Assembly (NCBI GenBank): GCA_964467985.1
Contig: CAYXTP010000008.1
Coordinates: forward strand, 154,668 to 218,667
Direction: 5' to 3'
Origin: GCA-2720975 sp964467985
GTDB taxonomy: Bacteria > Planctomycetota > UBA1135 > GCA-002686595
DNA: 64,000 nucleotides
Each line of letters opens with the position of its first letter. Position 1 is the stretch's first letter. The notes under the pieces were generated by a model that saw nothing but the letters and a program-made list of their open reading frames with translations, searched no databases and had not been told where the DNA came from. Made by a program: the position numbers and the translations under genes. Shown here piece after piece: positions 9,008 through 17,202 of this stretch.

Positions 9008-9579
9008 TGTCCCCGTTGCTGGTTACGTCTCTGGCACTGATGGCCTTCACCCGGCCGCATGCGAGCGAGGGCGGGCAGACTCCGGATCAGCTGCGCAGGC
9101 AGGCGAGGTATACCGAGGCCCTGGAGGTGGCCCGGTCCATGGGTGACCCGGTGGAGCGTGCGCGCGAAGTCTTGGAGACGCGCTATCACGCCGGTGACCT
9201 GGCCGGTGCTCTGGGCGTGGGTCTGGACGGGTTGGCTACAGCGCCCCAGGACCTTTGGCTCCTGTGGCGCAGCAGTCGCCTCGCCATCGATATGGCGGCT
9301 GCCCCCCTGGCTCTTGACCTGACACGGCGGCTGGCCCTTGCGGCGAGCAACCTGGAGGGCGATGACCTGGCCGAGGACACCCGCTCGTTCTGGCTGGGCG
9401 AGTCCGACGCCCTGTCACAGGAAGCGTGGGAGCTAACCGATCTGCGCAGGCGGCAGGCTGTTGCGCGGCGCAGAGCGCGTTGGTCCGTCCTGGGGGGCAT
9501 TGGACTCCTGCTGGGAGCCGTCGTGTGGGGGCTTCAACGCAGCGAGCCCGCCCAGACAGCTGGACGGGCTCGCGTTTAG
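9007..9579 (+). CDS. TPR-like protein with C-terminal membrane anchor
   Basis: 190 residues from the ATG at 9007, sharing one base with the preceding stop (TGATG). A short N-terminal hydrophobic segment (MSPLLVTSLALMAF) could be a signal peptide. The middle is helical and Ala/Leu/Arg-rich with a TPR-like rhythm (residues 25-130), and a single membrane helix WSVLGGIGLLLGAVVWGL sits near residues 155-175. No catalytic residues are visible. The tight coupling suggests it works with the spermidine-synthase-like membrane protein upstream. Family not recognised. Its last codons overlap a strong hairpin that appears to act on the opposite strand. Confidence 0.65.
   Translation: MSPLLVTSLALMAFTRPHASEGGQTPDQLRRQARYTEALEVARSMGDPVERAREVLETRYHAGDLAGALGVGLDGLATAPQDLWLLWRSSRLAIDMAAAPLALDLTRRLALAASNLEGDDLAEDTRSFWLGESDALSQEAWELTDLRRRQAVARRRARWSVLGGIGLLLGAVVWGLQRSEPAQTAGRARV
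9542..9573 (-). terminator. GC-rich hairpin downstream of the first HEAT-repeat gene
   Basis: A perfect 9-bp stem (9542-9550 with 9565-9573) is followed inward by one C/A mismatch and four more pairs around a tetraloop. On the minus-strand transcript the mismatch becomes a G-U pair, giving a continuous 14-bp stem, so the hairpin appears selected for the minus strand. It lies about 60 bases past the HEAT-gene stop at 9631. It has no U-tract, so it would be a non-canonical terminator or an mRNA 3'-end stabiliser. It overlaps the end of the convergent plus-strand gene. Confidence 0.6.
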
Positions 9580-9630
9580 TTCAGCGAGGCGAGCGGCTCC
9601 CGTGCAGGGCGCCGCCCAATCGTGGGGGTC

Positions 9631-11739
9631 CTACAGCAGGTCCAGGATCCCGCCGCCGCCACCCGTCAACGTCACGGTGTTCGCCCGGTAGTTGATGTTG
9701 GTGGAGATCTTGGCGTTCCAAGGAAGCTCTTCCTTGTCACACACGATGCCGAGTGCTGCCGCGGCGAAGCCACGGGCGGACTGGGTCACACTCTGATCGC
9801 CAAGCAGTTCCACGAGGGGGTCGATCGAACGACTGTCGCCGATGGCTCCCAAGGCCGTGGAGATGGCGGCTTGCGTGGCAAGGCCCGTTGCGGTCTCCAG
9901 CATGGTGACCAGATCGGGTACGAGCTCCTTGTCACCCAGCAGCCCCAGGGCGATGGCGGCTTGCTTGAGCAGGTCGGGCTTGTACTTCGATTCCCGGATA
10001 ATTTCCTGGATGGGTGAGATCGCGCTACGGTCTTCGATAAGACCCAGGGCGACCGCGCAGTATCCGCGGGCTTCATCGGTGCTGAAGTAGTCCAGCTTGT
10101 CCAGGCAGATATCCATGCCTTCGATGTCACGCCGGATACCGATACCCAACAGGTAGGCGCCGATCTCTGCGGGACGGTTGCACTTCTCTGCCGCGGCCCT
10201 GAGGGCGTTGCTGGCGGACTCGCTCATGGTCTCGTTGTTGTCGAGCAACTGACGACCCATGACACCCACGGCCAAACCCGCCCAGGGCTTGAGCATGGTC
10301 TTGCCCGTGGACAGTTGCTTGAGCAACTCTTTGCGGGCCACTTCCCCGCCGGCTAGCGCGTTCTCGCCTTCACCGGGGGTTCCACCAGACTGGCCCAGGG
10401 AGATCATCGCGAAGCGACGGCTCTGCGGGTCACCCTCCTTGATGATGCGAATGAGTTCATCACGGATGCGGACGTTGATACCGCCCCGTCCGTCGTCTTC
10501 CGCGGTTCCGATCTGACCCAGGGCCAGGGTGGCGCTCATGAGCACCTCGCGGTTTTCCTTGCTGTGGCGTCCCACCGTCTCGATCAGGAGTTCGGCGACC
10601 TTGGCCTTGTAGCTCGGATCCGCGCCTGGCAGCAGTCGGGCCATCGCCGTGGGCGCATGAGCACGCACGAACCAGTGGCGTGTCGAACTGTGCGCGCGCT
10701 CGTTGGCCGGATTAAAGTACTTGAGCAGGAAATCGAGTTGACGTTCCCGGCTGAGGACGTGGCTGCGGTTGCTGCCCATCTCTTCGTCACCTTCCACGGC
10801 CGCATCGATGTTGGACTCGATGGGGGTCAGCCCCAGGGCTGTCATGGCCGCGACCTTCACGTCGCGCTGAGCGAAGTGCGGGGAATTGAGTAGGTCGACC
10901 AGGGTCTCTGCGATGTTCATGCGCAGTTCATTGTCACTGGTGCGATACCCGAGCAGGCCCAGGCCGTAGCAGGCGTACGCGCGGCTGCGGATCGGCACTT
11001 CTGTCTTGCCGATGAAGCGGCGTGCATCCGGGTGGTCGGTCGCCAGCTGGAACAGGATGTCGTAGGACTTGTCGTTGGCCAGGATGCCCAGGGCCACCGC
11101 AGCCGTCTCGGCCACGCCCTGGTTGCCGTCCTTCAAGAACTCCTTGATGATGCCTTCGAACTCGGAATCCTCGGTACCCGCCACGTCGCCGATCTTGGCC
11201 AGGGCGATCAGGGACGAGTCGAGAATGTCGTTGGCGCTCTCGTTTTCCAGAGCGTTCTTGAGGGCCGGAACGACCACGTTGCGGATCGCCTCTTGGGAGG
11301 GCCGCATGCTGTCCTTGGCTTGGTCCTTCTGACCGCGACCCAGGAAGAAGTCATCGGAGCCGGTGACGGTTCCGCCGCTGTGGATCTTGGACTTGAGGTT
11401 CAAGTAGGGCTCACGGTTGAAGCCCCACCAGAAATCCCAAAGGGTGAGGTCGGGCCCACTGGGTCCACCGGGCGTCACGGGAGTCGAAGCCGTGGAACCG
11501 GGTGCCGGGGGCGGCGCACCGGGGGTCGCCGGAGCAGGGGTGCCGGGGGCTGCCGGGCCGGGGGCCGTGGGGCCGGTCGGGCCAGGCGTGGTGGGGGCGC
11601 CGCCGCCTCCGCCGCCGCCGCCGCCGGGGGGTACGGTGTCACCAGGGCCGCGGTAGGTTCCGCCGTGGCCCGTGCTAGTGGATTGGAAGCACAGGGCTCC
11701 TGCGCTGAGCAGGGTTCCGAGAAGGAGAAGTCTCTTCAT
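9631..11739 (-). CDS. Secreted HEAT-repeat protein, paralogue 1
   Basis: 702 residues. The start is the ATG at 11739, where a signal sequence MKRLLLLGTLLSAGALCFQS begins; the frame is open upstream but that part is unlike the paralogue. After the signal comes a low-complexity Gly/Pro linker (about residues 35-90) with a run of nine glycines, then a conserved domain opening with LTLWDFWWGFNREPYL. The rest is a long array of HEAT-type helical pairs of the form ALGxLGDxxxVPxLVxxL, up to about residue 680. The last 20 residues form a separate conserved tail containing NYRANTVTLTG and ending ILDLL. HEAT arrays are protein-binding scaffolds; the partner is unknown. Cys17 lies near a poor lipobox (GAL-C), so lipidation is doubtful. 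Confidence 0.85.
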   Translation of the reverse strand: MKRLLLLGTLLSAGALCFQSTSTGHGGTYRGPGDTVPPGGGGGGGGGAPTTPGPTGPTAPGPAAPGTPAPATPGAPPPAPGSTASTPVTPGGPSGPDLTLWDFWWGFNREPYLNLKSKIHSGGTVTGSDDFFLGRGQKDQAKDSMRPSQEAIRNVVVPALKNALENESANDILDSSLIALAKIGDVAGTEDSEFEGIIKEFLKDGNQGVAETAAVALGILANDKSYDILFQLATDHPDARRFIGKTEVPIRSRAYACYGLGLLGYRTSDNELRMNIAETLVDLLNSPHFAQRDVKVAAMTALGLTPIESNIDAAVEGDEEMGSNRSHVLSRERQLDFLLKYFNPANERAHSSTRHWFVRAHAPTAMARLLPGADPSYKAKVAELLIETVGRHSKENREVLMSATLALGQIGTAEDDGRGGINVRIRDELIRIIKEGDPQSRRFAMISLGQSGGTPGEGENALAGGEVARKELLKQLSTGKTMLKPWAGLAVGVMGRQLLDNNETMSESASNALRAAAEKCNRPAEIGAYLLGIGIRRDIEGMDICLDKLDYFSTDEARGYCAVALGLIEDRSAISPIQEIIRESKYKPDLLKQAAIALGLLGDKELVPDLVTMLETATGLATQAAISTALGAIGDSRSIDPLVELLGDQSVTQSARGFAAAALGIVCDKEELPWNAKISTNINYRANTVTLTGGGGGILDLL

Positions 11740-12231
11740 GGTTGTCTGTCTCTCTTGTCTGGCTGTCGTGATGGCGTTGGTTGGGTACCCACAGGCGCGA
11801 TCTGGACAGATCGGCGTCTTTCCTCGAGCAAGGCCCGTGCCACGGAGATTTGCAGACTGGCCGATTCGGGCCGAGAATGGGGGCCTGGGCAAAATGGACT
11901 GGGGACTCAGACTGGGCCGCCATCATAGGCGTCTGGGGGCATATCGTCCAAGTTCAGAGTCCCAAGAGTGGGCCTGGGGTTGGTTTGTCCGCTCGGTACC
12001 TATAGCCGCCTGTATGGGCCATGTTTCGGGTTCGGAACGGCCCTGTCCCTGAAATCCGCACTTGGGCCTACGACCCGGACTAGACGAGGCCCCCCTCGGT
12101 CCACGATTTTGGTGCCCAAGGGGGTTTTGGTGCGAAGGGGGATCGAGCCGCCGCTCGGGTACAGCGGCCCGCCCGGAAGACCGGACGGGCCGCATGGCTG
12201 GCAGAGACCCCGCAGGGAGCCGAGCCGGGTC
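11740..12231. other. Gene-free spacer between the two HEAT genes
   Basis: This 492-base spacer holds no convincing gene. Two things are visible. Next to the downstream gene is a 5' leader that resembles the leader of the second paralogue: both contain CTGTGGGTACC on the minus strand about 45-55 bases before the ATG (11784-11794 here, 14373-14383 there), followed by a stretch with GCCATC and a purine-rich GAGAGAC run just before the start. At the other end is the hairpin at 12164-12193. No clear -35/-10 pair was recognised. Confidence 0.5.
12164..12193 (-). terminator. GC-rich hairpin downstream of the second HEAT-repeat gene
   Basis: The stem is 8 bp (12164-12171 with 12186-12193), then one C/A mismatch, then four pairs closing the loop AAGA. 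As in the hairpin at 9542-9573, the mismatch turns into G-U in the minus-strand RNA. It starts about 40 bases after the stop at 12232. No U-tract follows. The shared architecture with the other copy suggests the 3' element was duplicated together with the gene. Confidence 0.6.
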
Positions 12232-14331
12232 CTAGAGTAGGTCCAGAATGCCGAGTCCTGCCCCGGTCAGGGTCACGGTGTTCGCCCGGTAGTTGATGTT
12301 GGCGGAGATCTTCGTGTTCCAGGGGAGTTCCTCCTTGTCACAGACGATTCCCAAGGCCGCCGCCGCAAAACCGCGAGCCGTGGCTGTCACGCTCTGATTG
12401 CCGAGGAGGTCGATCAGAGGGTCGATCGAGCGGCTGTCGCCGATTGCACCGAGAGCCGTGGATAGGGCTGCTTGGGTAGCCAAGCCACGCGCATCTTTCA
12501 GCATGGCCACCAACTCATTCACCAGGTCCTTGTCCCCCAGGAGCCCCAGCGCGATGGCTGCCTGTTTGAGCAAGTCGGGCTTGTACTCGGAGTCTCGGAT
12601 GATGCGCTGAATCGGGTCGATGGCGCTCTTGTCTTCGATGAGTCCCAGGGCAATGGCTGCGTAGCCCCGGGCCTCGTTGGTGCTGAAGTAGTCGAGTTTG
12701 TCCAGGCAGATCTGCGTCGCCTCGACGTCGCGCCGGATGCCAAGCCCCAGGAGGTAGGCACCGATTTCGGCGGGACGCACACACCGTTCCGCCGCTGAGC
12801 GCAGGGCTAGGCCCGCCGATTCGCTCATCGTCTCATCGTGGTCCAGAAGCTGACGACCCAAGACACCCAGGGCCAAACCAGCCCAGGGCTTGAGCTGCGT
12901 CCTGCCCGTGGAGAGCTGGCGCAGCAGCTCCCGGCGTGCAGTCAGCGTGCCCGCGAGGGCGTCCGGTCCCAAACCTGGCCGGCCGCCTGATTGAGCCAAT
13001 GCGATCAGGGCGAAGCGCCGACTCTGGACACCGCCTTCCTTGATGATCCGCATGAGCTCCCCACGGATCCTGTTGTTGATCCCGCCCGCCCCATCGTCCT
13101 CGGCCGTTCCCATCTGGCCCAAGGCAAGGGTGCAACTCATGAGCACCTCGCGGTTCTCCTTGCTGTGTCGGCCGACGGTCTCGATTACCAGCTCGGCTAC
13201 CCGTTCCTGCATGGCCTGGGAGGCGCCAGGCAGGAGGCGGGCCATGGCCGTGGGGGCGTGGGCCCGCACAAGCCAGTGACGTGTCGAAGTGTGGGCGCGC
13301 TCGTTGGCGGGGTTGAAGTACTGCAGCAAGAACTCCAGTTGAGTCTCACGGCTCTGGGCCCAGTACTTGGCTCCATCTCGAGCGCTGTCGAGAGGACTTG
13401 CGAGGGTGTCAACGGGGGTCAAGCCCAGGGCCGTCATGGCCGCGACCTTGACGTCGCGCTGGGCGAAATGGGGCTCGTCTAGAAGGCGAATCAGAGTCTC
13501 AGCGATGTCACGTCGCAGATCATTGTCGCTGGTGCGGTGCCCAAGCAGGCCCAGGCCGTAACAGGCGAAGGCGCGGCTGCGGACCGGGACCTCGGTCTTG
13601 CCGATGAAACGACGAGCTTGGGGAGCGTCCCACGCGAGTTGGTTGAGGACTTGGTAGGACGCGTCGTTGGCGAGGATGCCAAGGGCGACGGCGGCGGTTT
13701 CGGCTACCCCTTGGTTGGGGTCCTTGAGAAACTCCTTGATGATGTCCTCAAATTCCGAGTCATCGGTAGCCGCCACATTTCCGATCTTGGCCAGGGCGAT
13801 AAGAGCCGAGTCGATAATGTCATTCGAGCGTTCCGTCGCCAGGGTGTTCTTCAGAGCTGGGACAACCACGTTCTGAATCGTCTCGTGGGTGGGGCGACGG
13901 CTGTCCTTCGACTGATCGCTCTGGCCAAGACCCAGAAAGAACTCACTGGAGCCCGTCAGGGCACCGCCGAAGTGAATCCTGGACTTCAGATTCAAGTAGG
14001 GCTCGCGATTGAAGCCCCACCAGAAGTCCCAGAGGGTCAGGTCAGTCCCCGGCTGCTGCGGACGGGTGGCAGGGTTTGTGCCGATCTGCCCCGGAGTGGG
14101 CGGCAAGATGCCCGGGGTGGGCGGCTGCGGTCCACCCGTCGTCGGCGGACCGGGGATGCTGGGGGGCGCAGGCCCAGTGGTGGGGGGAGCGCCGCCAGTT
14201 CCCCCGCCGCCATTTCCGGGAGGAACAGTGTCTCCCGGGCCTCGGTAGGTGCCGCCGTGGCCAGTGCTGGTGGATTGGAAGCACAAGGCTCCCACGCTGA
14301 GTAGGGTTCCCAGAAGGAGCAGTCTCTTCAT
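12232..14331 (-). CDS. Secreted HEAT-repeat protein, paralogue 2
   Basis: 699 residues from the ATG at 14331. It is a close paralogue of the protein encoded immediately downstream. The first 40 residues differ at only a few positions (MKRLLLLGTLLSVGALCFQS then STSTGHGGTYRG), the LTLWDFWWGFNREPYL opening is identical, and the last 83 residues differ at about ten positions. The linker (about residues 35-85) is Gly/Pro/Thr-rich but quite different in order, so it diverges fastest. The HEAT array and the NYRANTVTLTG tail are conserved. The signal sequence implies export; the role is probably a scaffold in the periplasm or cell surface. A spacer of about 490 bases and separate leaders suggest independent transcription of the two copies. 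Confidence 0.85.
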   Translation of the reverse strand: MKRLLLLGTLLSVGALCFQSTSTGHGGTYRGPGDTVPPGNGGGGTGGAPPTTGPAPPSIPGPPTTGGPQPPTPGILPPTPGQIGTNPATRPQQPGTDLTLWDFWWGFNREPYLNLKSRIHFGGALTGSSEFFLGLGQSDQSKDSRRPTHETIQNVVVPALKNTLATERSNDIIDSALIALAKIGNVAATDDSEFEDIIKEFLKDPNQGVAETAAVALGILANDASYQVLNQLAWDAPQARRFIGKTEVPVRSRAFACYGLGLLGHRTSDNDLRRDIAETLIRLLDEPHFAQRDVKVAAMTALGLTPVDTLASPLDSARDGAKYWAQSRETQLEFLLQYFNPANERAHTSTRHWLVRAHAPTAMARLLPGASQAMQERVAELVIETVGRHSKENREVLMSCTLALGQMGTAEDDGAGGINNRIRGELMRIIKEGGVQSRRFALIALAQSGGRPGLGPDALAGTLTARRELLRQLSTGRTQLKPWAGLALGVLGRQLLDHDETMSESAGLALRSAAERCVRPAEIGAYLLGLGIRRDVEATQICLDKLDYFSTNEARGYAAIALGLIEDKSAIDPIQRIIRDSEYKPDLLKQAAIALGLLGDKDLVNELVAMLKDARGLATQAALSTALGAIGDSRSIDPLIDLLGNQSVTATARGFAAAALGIVCDKEELPWNTKISANINYRANTVTLTGAGLGILDLL

Positions 14332-14881
14332 TTTGTCTCTCTCTGCTTGCTGCCATCGAGATGGCAGCGATTGGTACCCACAGTTGCGACCCGCGTGGGT
14401 CGGCGAGTCGGCTAGGGCAACCTGCGTGCCACGCTGCACGGACCCACGCAGGGGAGGACCCGCTCGCGGACCAAACGCCCGACCCAGGGGGCCAGGAATC
14501 CCCACCGGAAGGCCTCTGACGCACTTGAGCCAGGAAGGTCCGGACCCTGGATGACGCGGCATGGGGTGCATCCAGACAGCTCGACCGGCTGCTCACTACG
14601 AACTCCACCGTGTTCCCGAGCCGAAACGTTCTCGTCCCGTGGGTCGCGACCCCATCGAGTCCAGGTGGGTCTGAACAAACGACCGCGCCCCCGTGGCTTG
14701 GGGCCACGCGTGTCAAGTTCAGAACTGACTGGGTTCCGTGTGCATAGCCACAATCAGCATTCCTTCCTTTGGCCTCGTCTGTGGGCGTCGGAGACCACCC
14801 GTCAGGACCCGCTGCGTGAAGAGGGGGGGCCGCTGGCCGACAGCCCCTTTTCATTGAAGCTGGGGGCAATTCGCGCAATGA
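14332..14881. other. Intergenic region between divergent genes
   Basis: 550 bases between the second HEAT gene (minus) and the histidine kinase (plus). Directly before the HEAT start the minus strand has a purine-rich AGAGAGAGAC run, a small perfect hairpin at 14352-14365 (GCCATC/GATGGC), and the CTGTGGGTACC element at 14373-14383 shared with the other paralogue. The remainder shows no convincing gene, RNA or repeat. The promoters of both divergent genes should be here but were not recognised. Confidence 0.4.
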
Positions 14882-16429
14882 ATGCCCACCAAACCCAGTC
14901 AGTTCGGTTGGGTTCTTCCAACGGCTTCAGGTGGGAGGCAGACTCAGGGCGTGAGGTCACCCCATCCGACTCTCTCAGGCTCGTCCACCCTGCCCGGTGC
15001 GAGCACCACACAGCCCCTCTCTGAATGGCCGGCTTGGGAGGGGTTCGTTCCGCCTTGGACTCCAGGTCCGGGCCGGCTTGCAGGAATGCTGCAAGCCCTT
15101 GCCGAACACCTAGGTCTGACATCCCTCGCCTGGGTGGAGTCGGGCAAGGAACCCGTCATCGGAGGGTTGGGTCATAGCCCACGTACACTCGCCCAAAGCG
15201 TGGACTGGTCCCTCGTGTCTGCGTTGGGTCCCGGCGAGTGGGTCGAGTTGGGTCCAGGGGTCTTCCCGCGCTCTGGGCGCCTCGGAGTGCACGGGACCCA
15301 TGGGTTCTGGGCGCGACCTGCGGCTGTCGCGCGGCCGGGGGTCTTGCTGGGGTCTTCTGCAAATCTGGCCTATGGCTCCCGAGCACGGTGGGTCGGATTG
15401 GCGGAGTGGGTGGCGGCGCGCTTTCTTGAAGCCGCCGAACAGGGACAGCAGCACCTGGGCGAGCAGGAGAGACGATTGGGAAGGCGAGCTGCCGCGCTCA
15501 ATCACGATTTGCGCAACCAACTAAACCTGGCCAGTCTGCAACTGGAGCGACTGCGATCGGAGGCGGTGGGTCCTGCTCGCGCCGAGGTAGGGCCCGAACG
15601 CGTCCAAGCCGCCGACCTGGCCGATCTGTCGCGTTCCCTGGGTAGTGCCCGTGACCTGTGCGCCAGCACACTCGGTGGGCCCGGCACCCTTGCCCGTCGG
15701 CGCCTGGCGCTACGACCCAGGTTATTGGAGCAAGCGCGAGGGGCTCGGGAATTGGCCCGCGCAGGCGGCGCACTGGCCGTTCTTGTTCGGTGCGCTTCGG
15801 ACCTGTACGTGAGCGCCCATCCCACACTCCTGGATCGGCTTGTGAAGAATCTGCTCTTGAATGCCATGTGCGCCTCATCGGATGGGGGGGAGGTGCGGCT
15901 TTGCGCCAACCAACAGGGCAGCCAGGTTCGCCTTGAGGTCAGTGATTTGGGGCGCGGTATGGATCGGGCAGAACGTGAAGAGTGGATGCGCGCCGGCTGG
16001 AGCGGCGGGGGTGGGAGCGGCTATGGGAGCGCGAGTCTGCAGGAGTGCCTGCAGGGTCTTGGCGGCCGCATGGAGTTGGACTCCGCACCAGGCAAGGGCA
16101 CCTCCGTCACCGTCTTCTTGCCCGGCGTCCCGCAAGAGCACGGCCCGCTTGTGCTGTTGGTGGATTCCAACCCGGCGCGTCGGGCCGAGCAGGAACAGCT
16201 CCTACTCGATCGAGGAATTCCGGTGGCCCCAGCGGGGGACCTGCATGAGGCCAGGACGTGGTTGGACAACTTCACCCTGGCTGCAGTGATCGTGGCTCGC
16301 GGGTTCCACGCAGAGGGGTTGCCTGAATTTCAGCAGGCAGCTGGACGCGCGGGACTGGAAGTCCATGTTGTGGGGCTCCAGGCGGGAGAGTTTGCCGAAC
16401 TCGCCGAATCCTTCCGTTCGCGCGCCTAG
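14882..16429 (+). CDS. Atypical histidine kinase with degenerate receiver domain
   Basis: 515 residues if read from the ATG at 14882; an internal ATG at 15086 is an alternative because the first 68 residues look weakly coding. There is no membrane segment or PAS domain. The H-box reads ALNHDLRNQLNLASLQLERL (about 207-226). It is followed by an ATPase domain with the N-box LLLNAM, the G1 motif DLGRGMD, and GYGSASLQECLQGLGG. The C-terminal 100 residues resemble a response-regulator receiver (LLVDSNPARR, with one acid kept), but the phospho-acceptor Asp position falls in LAAVIVARGF and is not acidic. It is therefore probably a soluble hybrid kinase with a pseudo-receiver. It converges on sdhB with only 2 bases between the stops. 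Confidence 0.8.
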   Translation: MPTKPSQFGWVLPTASGGRQTQGVRSPHPTLSGSSTLPGASTTQPLSEWPAWEGFVPPWTPGPGRLAGMLQALAEHLGLTSLAWVESGKEPVIGGLGHSPRTLAQSVDWSLVSALGPGEWVELGPGVFPRSGRLGVHGTHGFWARPAAVARPGVLLGSSANLAYGSRARWVGLAEWVAARFLEAAEQGQQHLGEQERRLGRRAAALNHDLRNQLNLASLQLERLRSEAVGPARAEVGPERVQAADLADLSRSLGSARDLCASTLGGPGTLARRRLALRPRLLEQARGARELARAGGALAVLVRCASDLYVSAHPTLLDRLVKNLLLNAMCASSDGGEVRLCANQQGSQVRLEVSDLGRGMDRAEREEWMRAGWSGGGGSGYGSASLQECLQGLGGRMELDSAPGKGTSVTVFLPGVPQEHGPLVLLVDSNPARRAEQEQLLLDRGIPVAPAGDLHEARTWLDNFTLAAVIVARGFHAEGLPEFQQAAGRAGLEVHVVGLQAGEFAELAESFRSRA

Positions 16430-16431
16430 GT

Positions 16432-17202
16432 TCAGCGCGCCATCAAACTGGCGCGCAGGAACTCGCGGTTGAGCCGTGCAATGTGAGCCACGGAGATGCC
16501 CTTGGGGCAGGCAGCTTCACACTCGAAGTGGTTGGTGCAGTTTCCGAAGCCCTCGGCATCCATGGCGGTCACCATCGATCGGGCGCGTGCGTCCCGTTCG
16601 GGTGCGCCCTGGGGTAGCAACGCCAATTGCGAGACCTTTGCGCCCACGAACAGCATGGCCGAAGCGTTTGGGCAGGCGGCGACGCAAGCTCCGCAACCAA
16701 TGCAAGCCGCTGCGTCGAAGGCCTCTTCTGCCGCGGGTTTGGGGACTGGAATCGAGTGCGCGTCCGGCGCGGAGCCCGTGTTCACCGACACGTAGCCGCC
16801 TGCTTGCTGGATGCGGTCAAAGGCGCCGCGGTCCACAACCAGGTCGCGCAGGATCGGGAATCCGTTGGCGCGGAAGGGTTCGACGTAGATGGAGTCTCCA
16901 TCCGCAAAGCTGCGCATGTGCAGCTGGCAGGTGGTGGTCTCCTGCTCCGGTCCATGGGGCTTGCCGTTGATCACGAGGGAGCACATGCCACAGATGCCCT
17001 CGCGGCAGTCATGGTCAAAGGCGAAGGCCTCTTGACCCTGCGCCATGCGTTGCTCGTTCATGATGTCGAGCATCTCGAGAAACGAAGTATCCGGACTCAC
17101 CTTAAGGCTCGTCGTCTCGAATTTCCCGGGCTGATCAGGACCGGACTGGCACCAGACATGAACGCAGATGCTCAGGTCGGTTGCAGGGGAGGTGGCGCTC
17201 AT
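16432..17202 (-). CDS. sdhB: Succinate dehydrogenase/fumarate reductase iron-sulfur subunit
   Basis: 256 residues. It passes electrons from SdhA to the membrane subunit in complex II. The [2Fe-2S] site is visible as CREGICGMC with a later Cys in TTTCQLH, and the [4Fe-4S]/[3Fe-4S] ligands as CIGCGACVAACP and CEAACPKG. The sequence type (FDHDCREGICGMC) is the b558-associated form, as in Bacteroidetes and epsilonproteobacteria. It overlaps sdhA by 4 bases (17199-17202), so it is translationally coupled, as last gene of sdhC-sdhA-sdhB. Confidence 0.95.
   Translation of the reverse strand: MSATSPATDLSICVHVWCQSGPDQPGKFETTSLKVSPDTSFLEMLDIMNEQRMAQGQEAFAFDHDCREGICGMCSLVINGKPHGPEQETTTCQLHMRSFADGDSIYVEPFRANGFPILRDLVVDRGAFDRIQQAGGYVSVNTGSAPDAHSIPVPKPAAEEAFDAAACIGCGACVAACPNASAMLFVGAKVSQLALLPQGAPERDARARSMVTAMDAEGFGNCTNHFECEAACPKGISVAHIARLNREFLRASLMAR

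Noticed and set aside
11032..11928. 298-codon plus-strand frame opposite a HEAT gene
   Set aside because: Gly/Arg-rich antisense shadow of the linker and first repeats.
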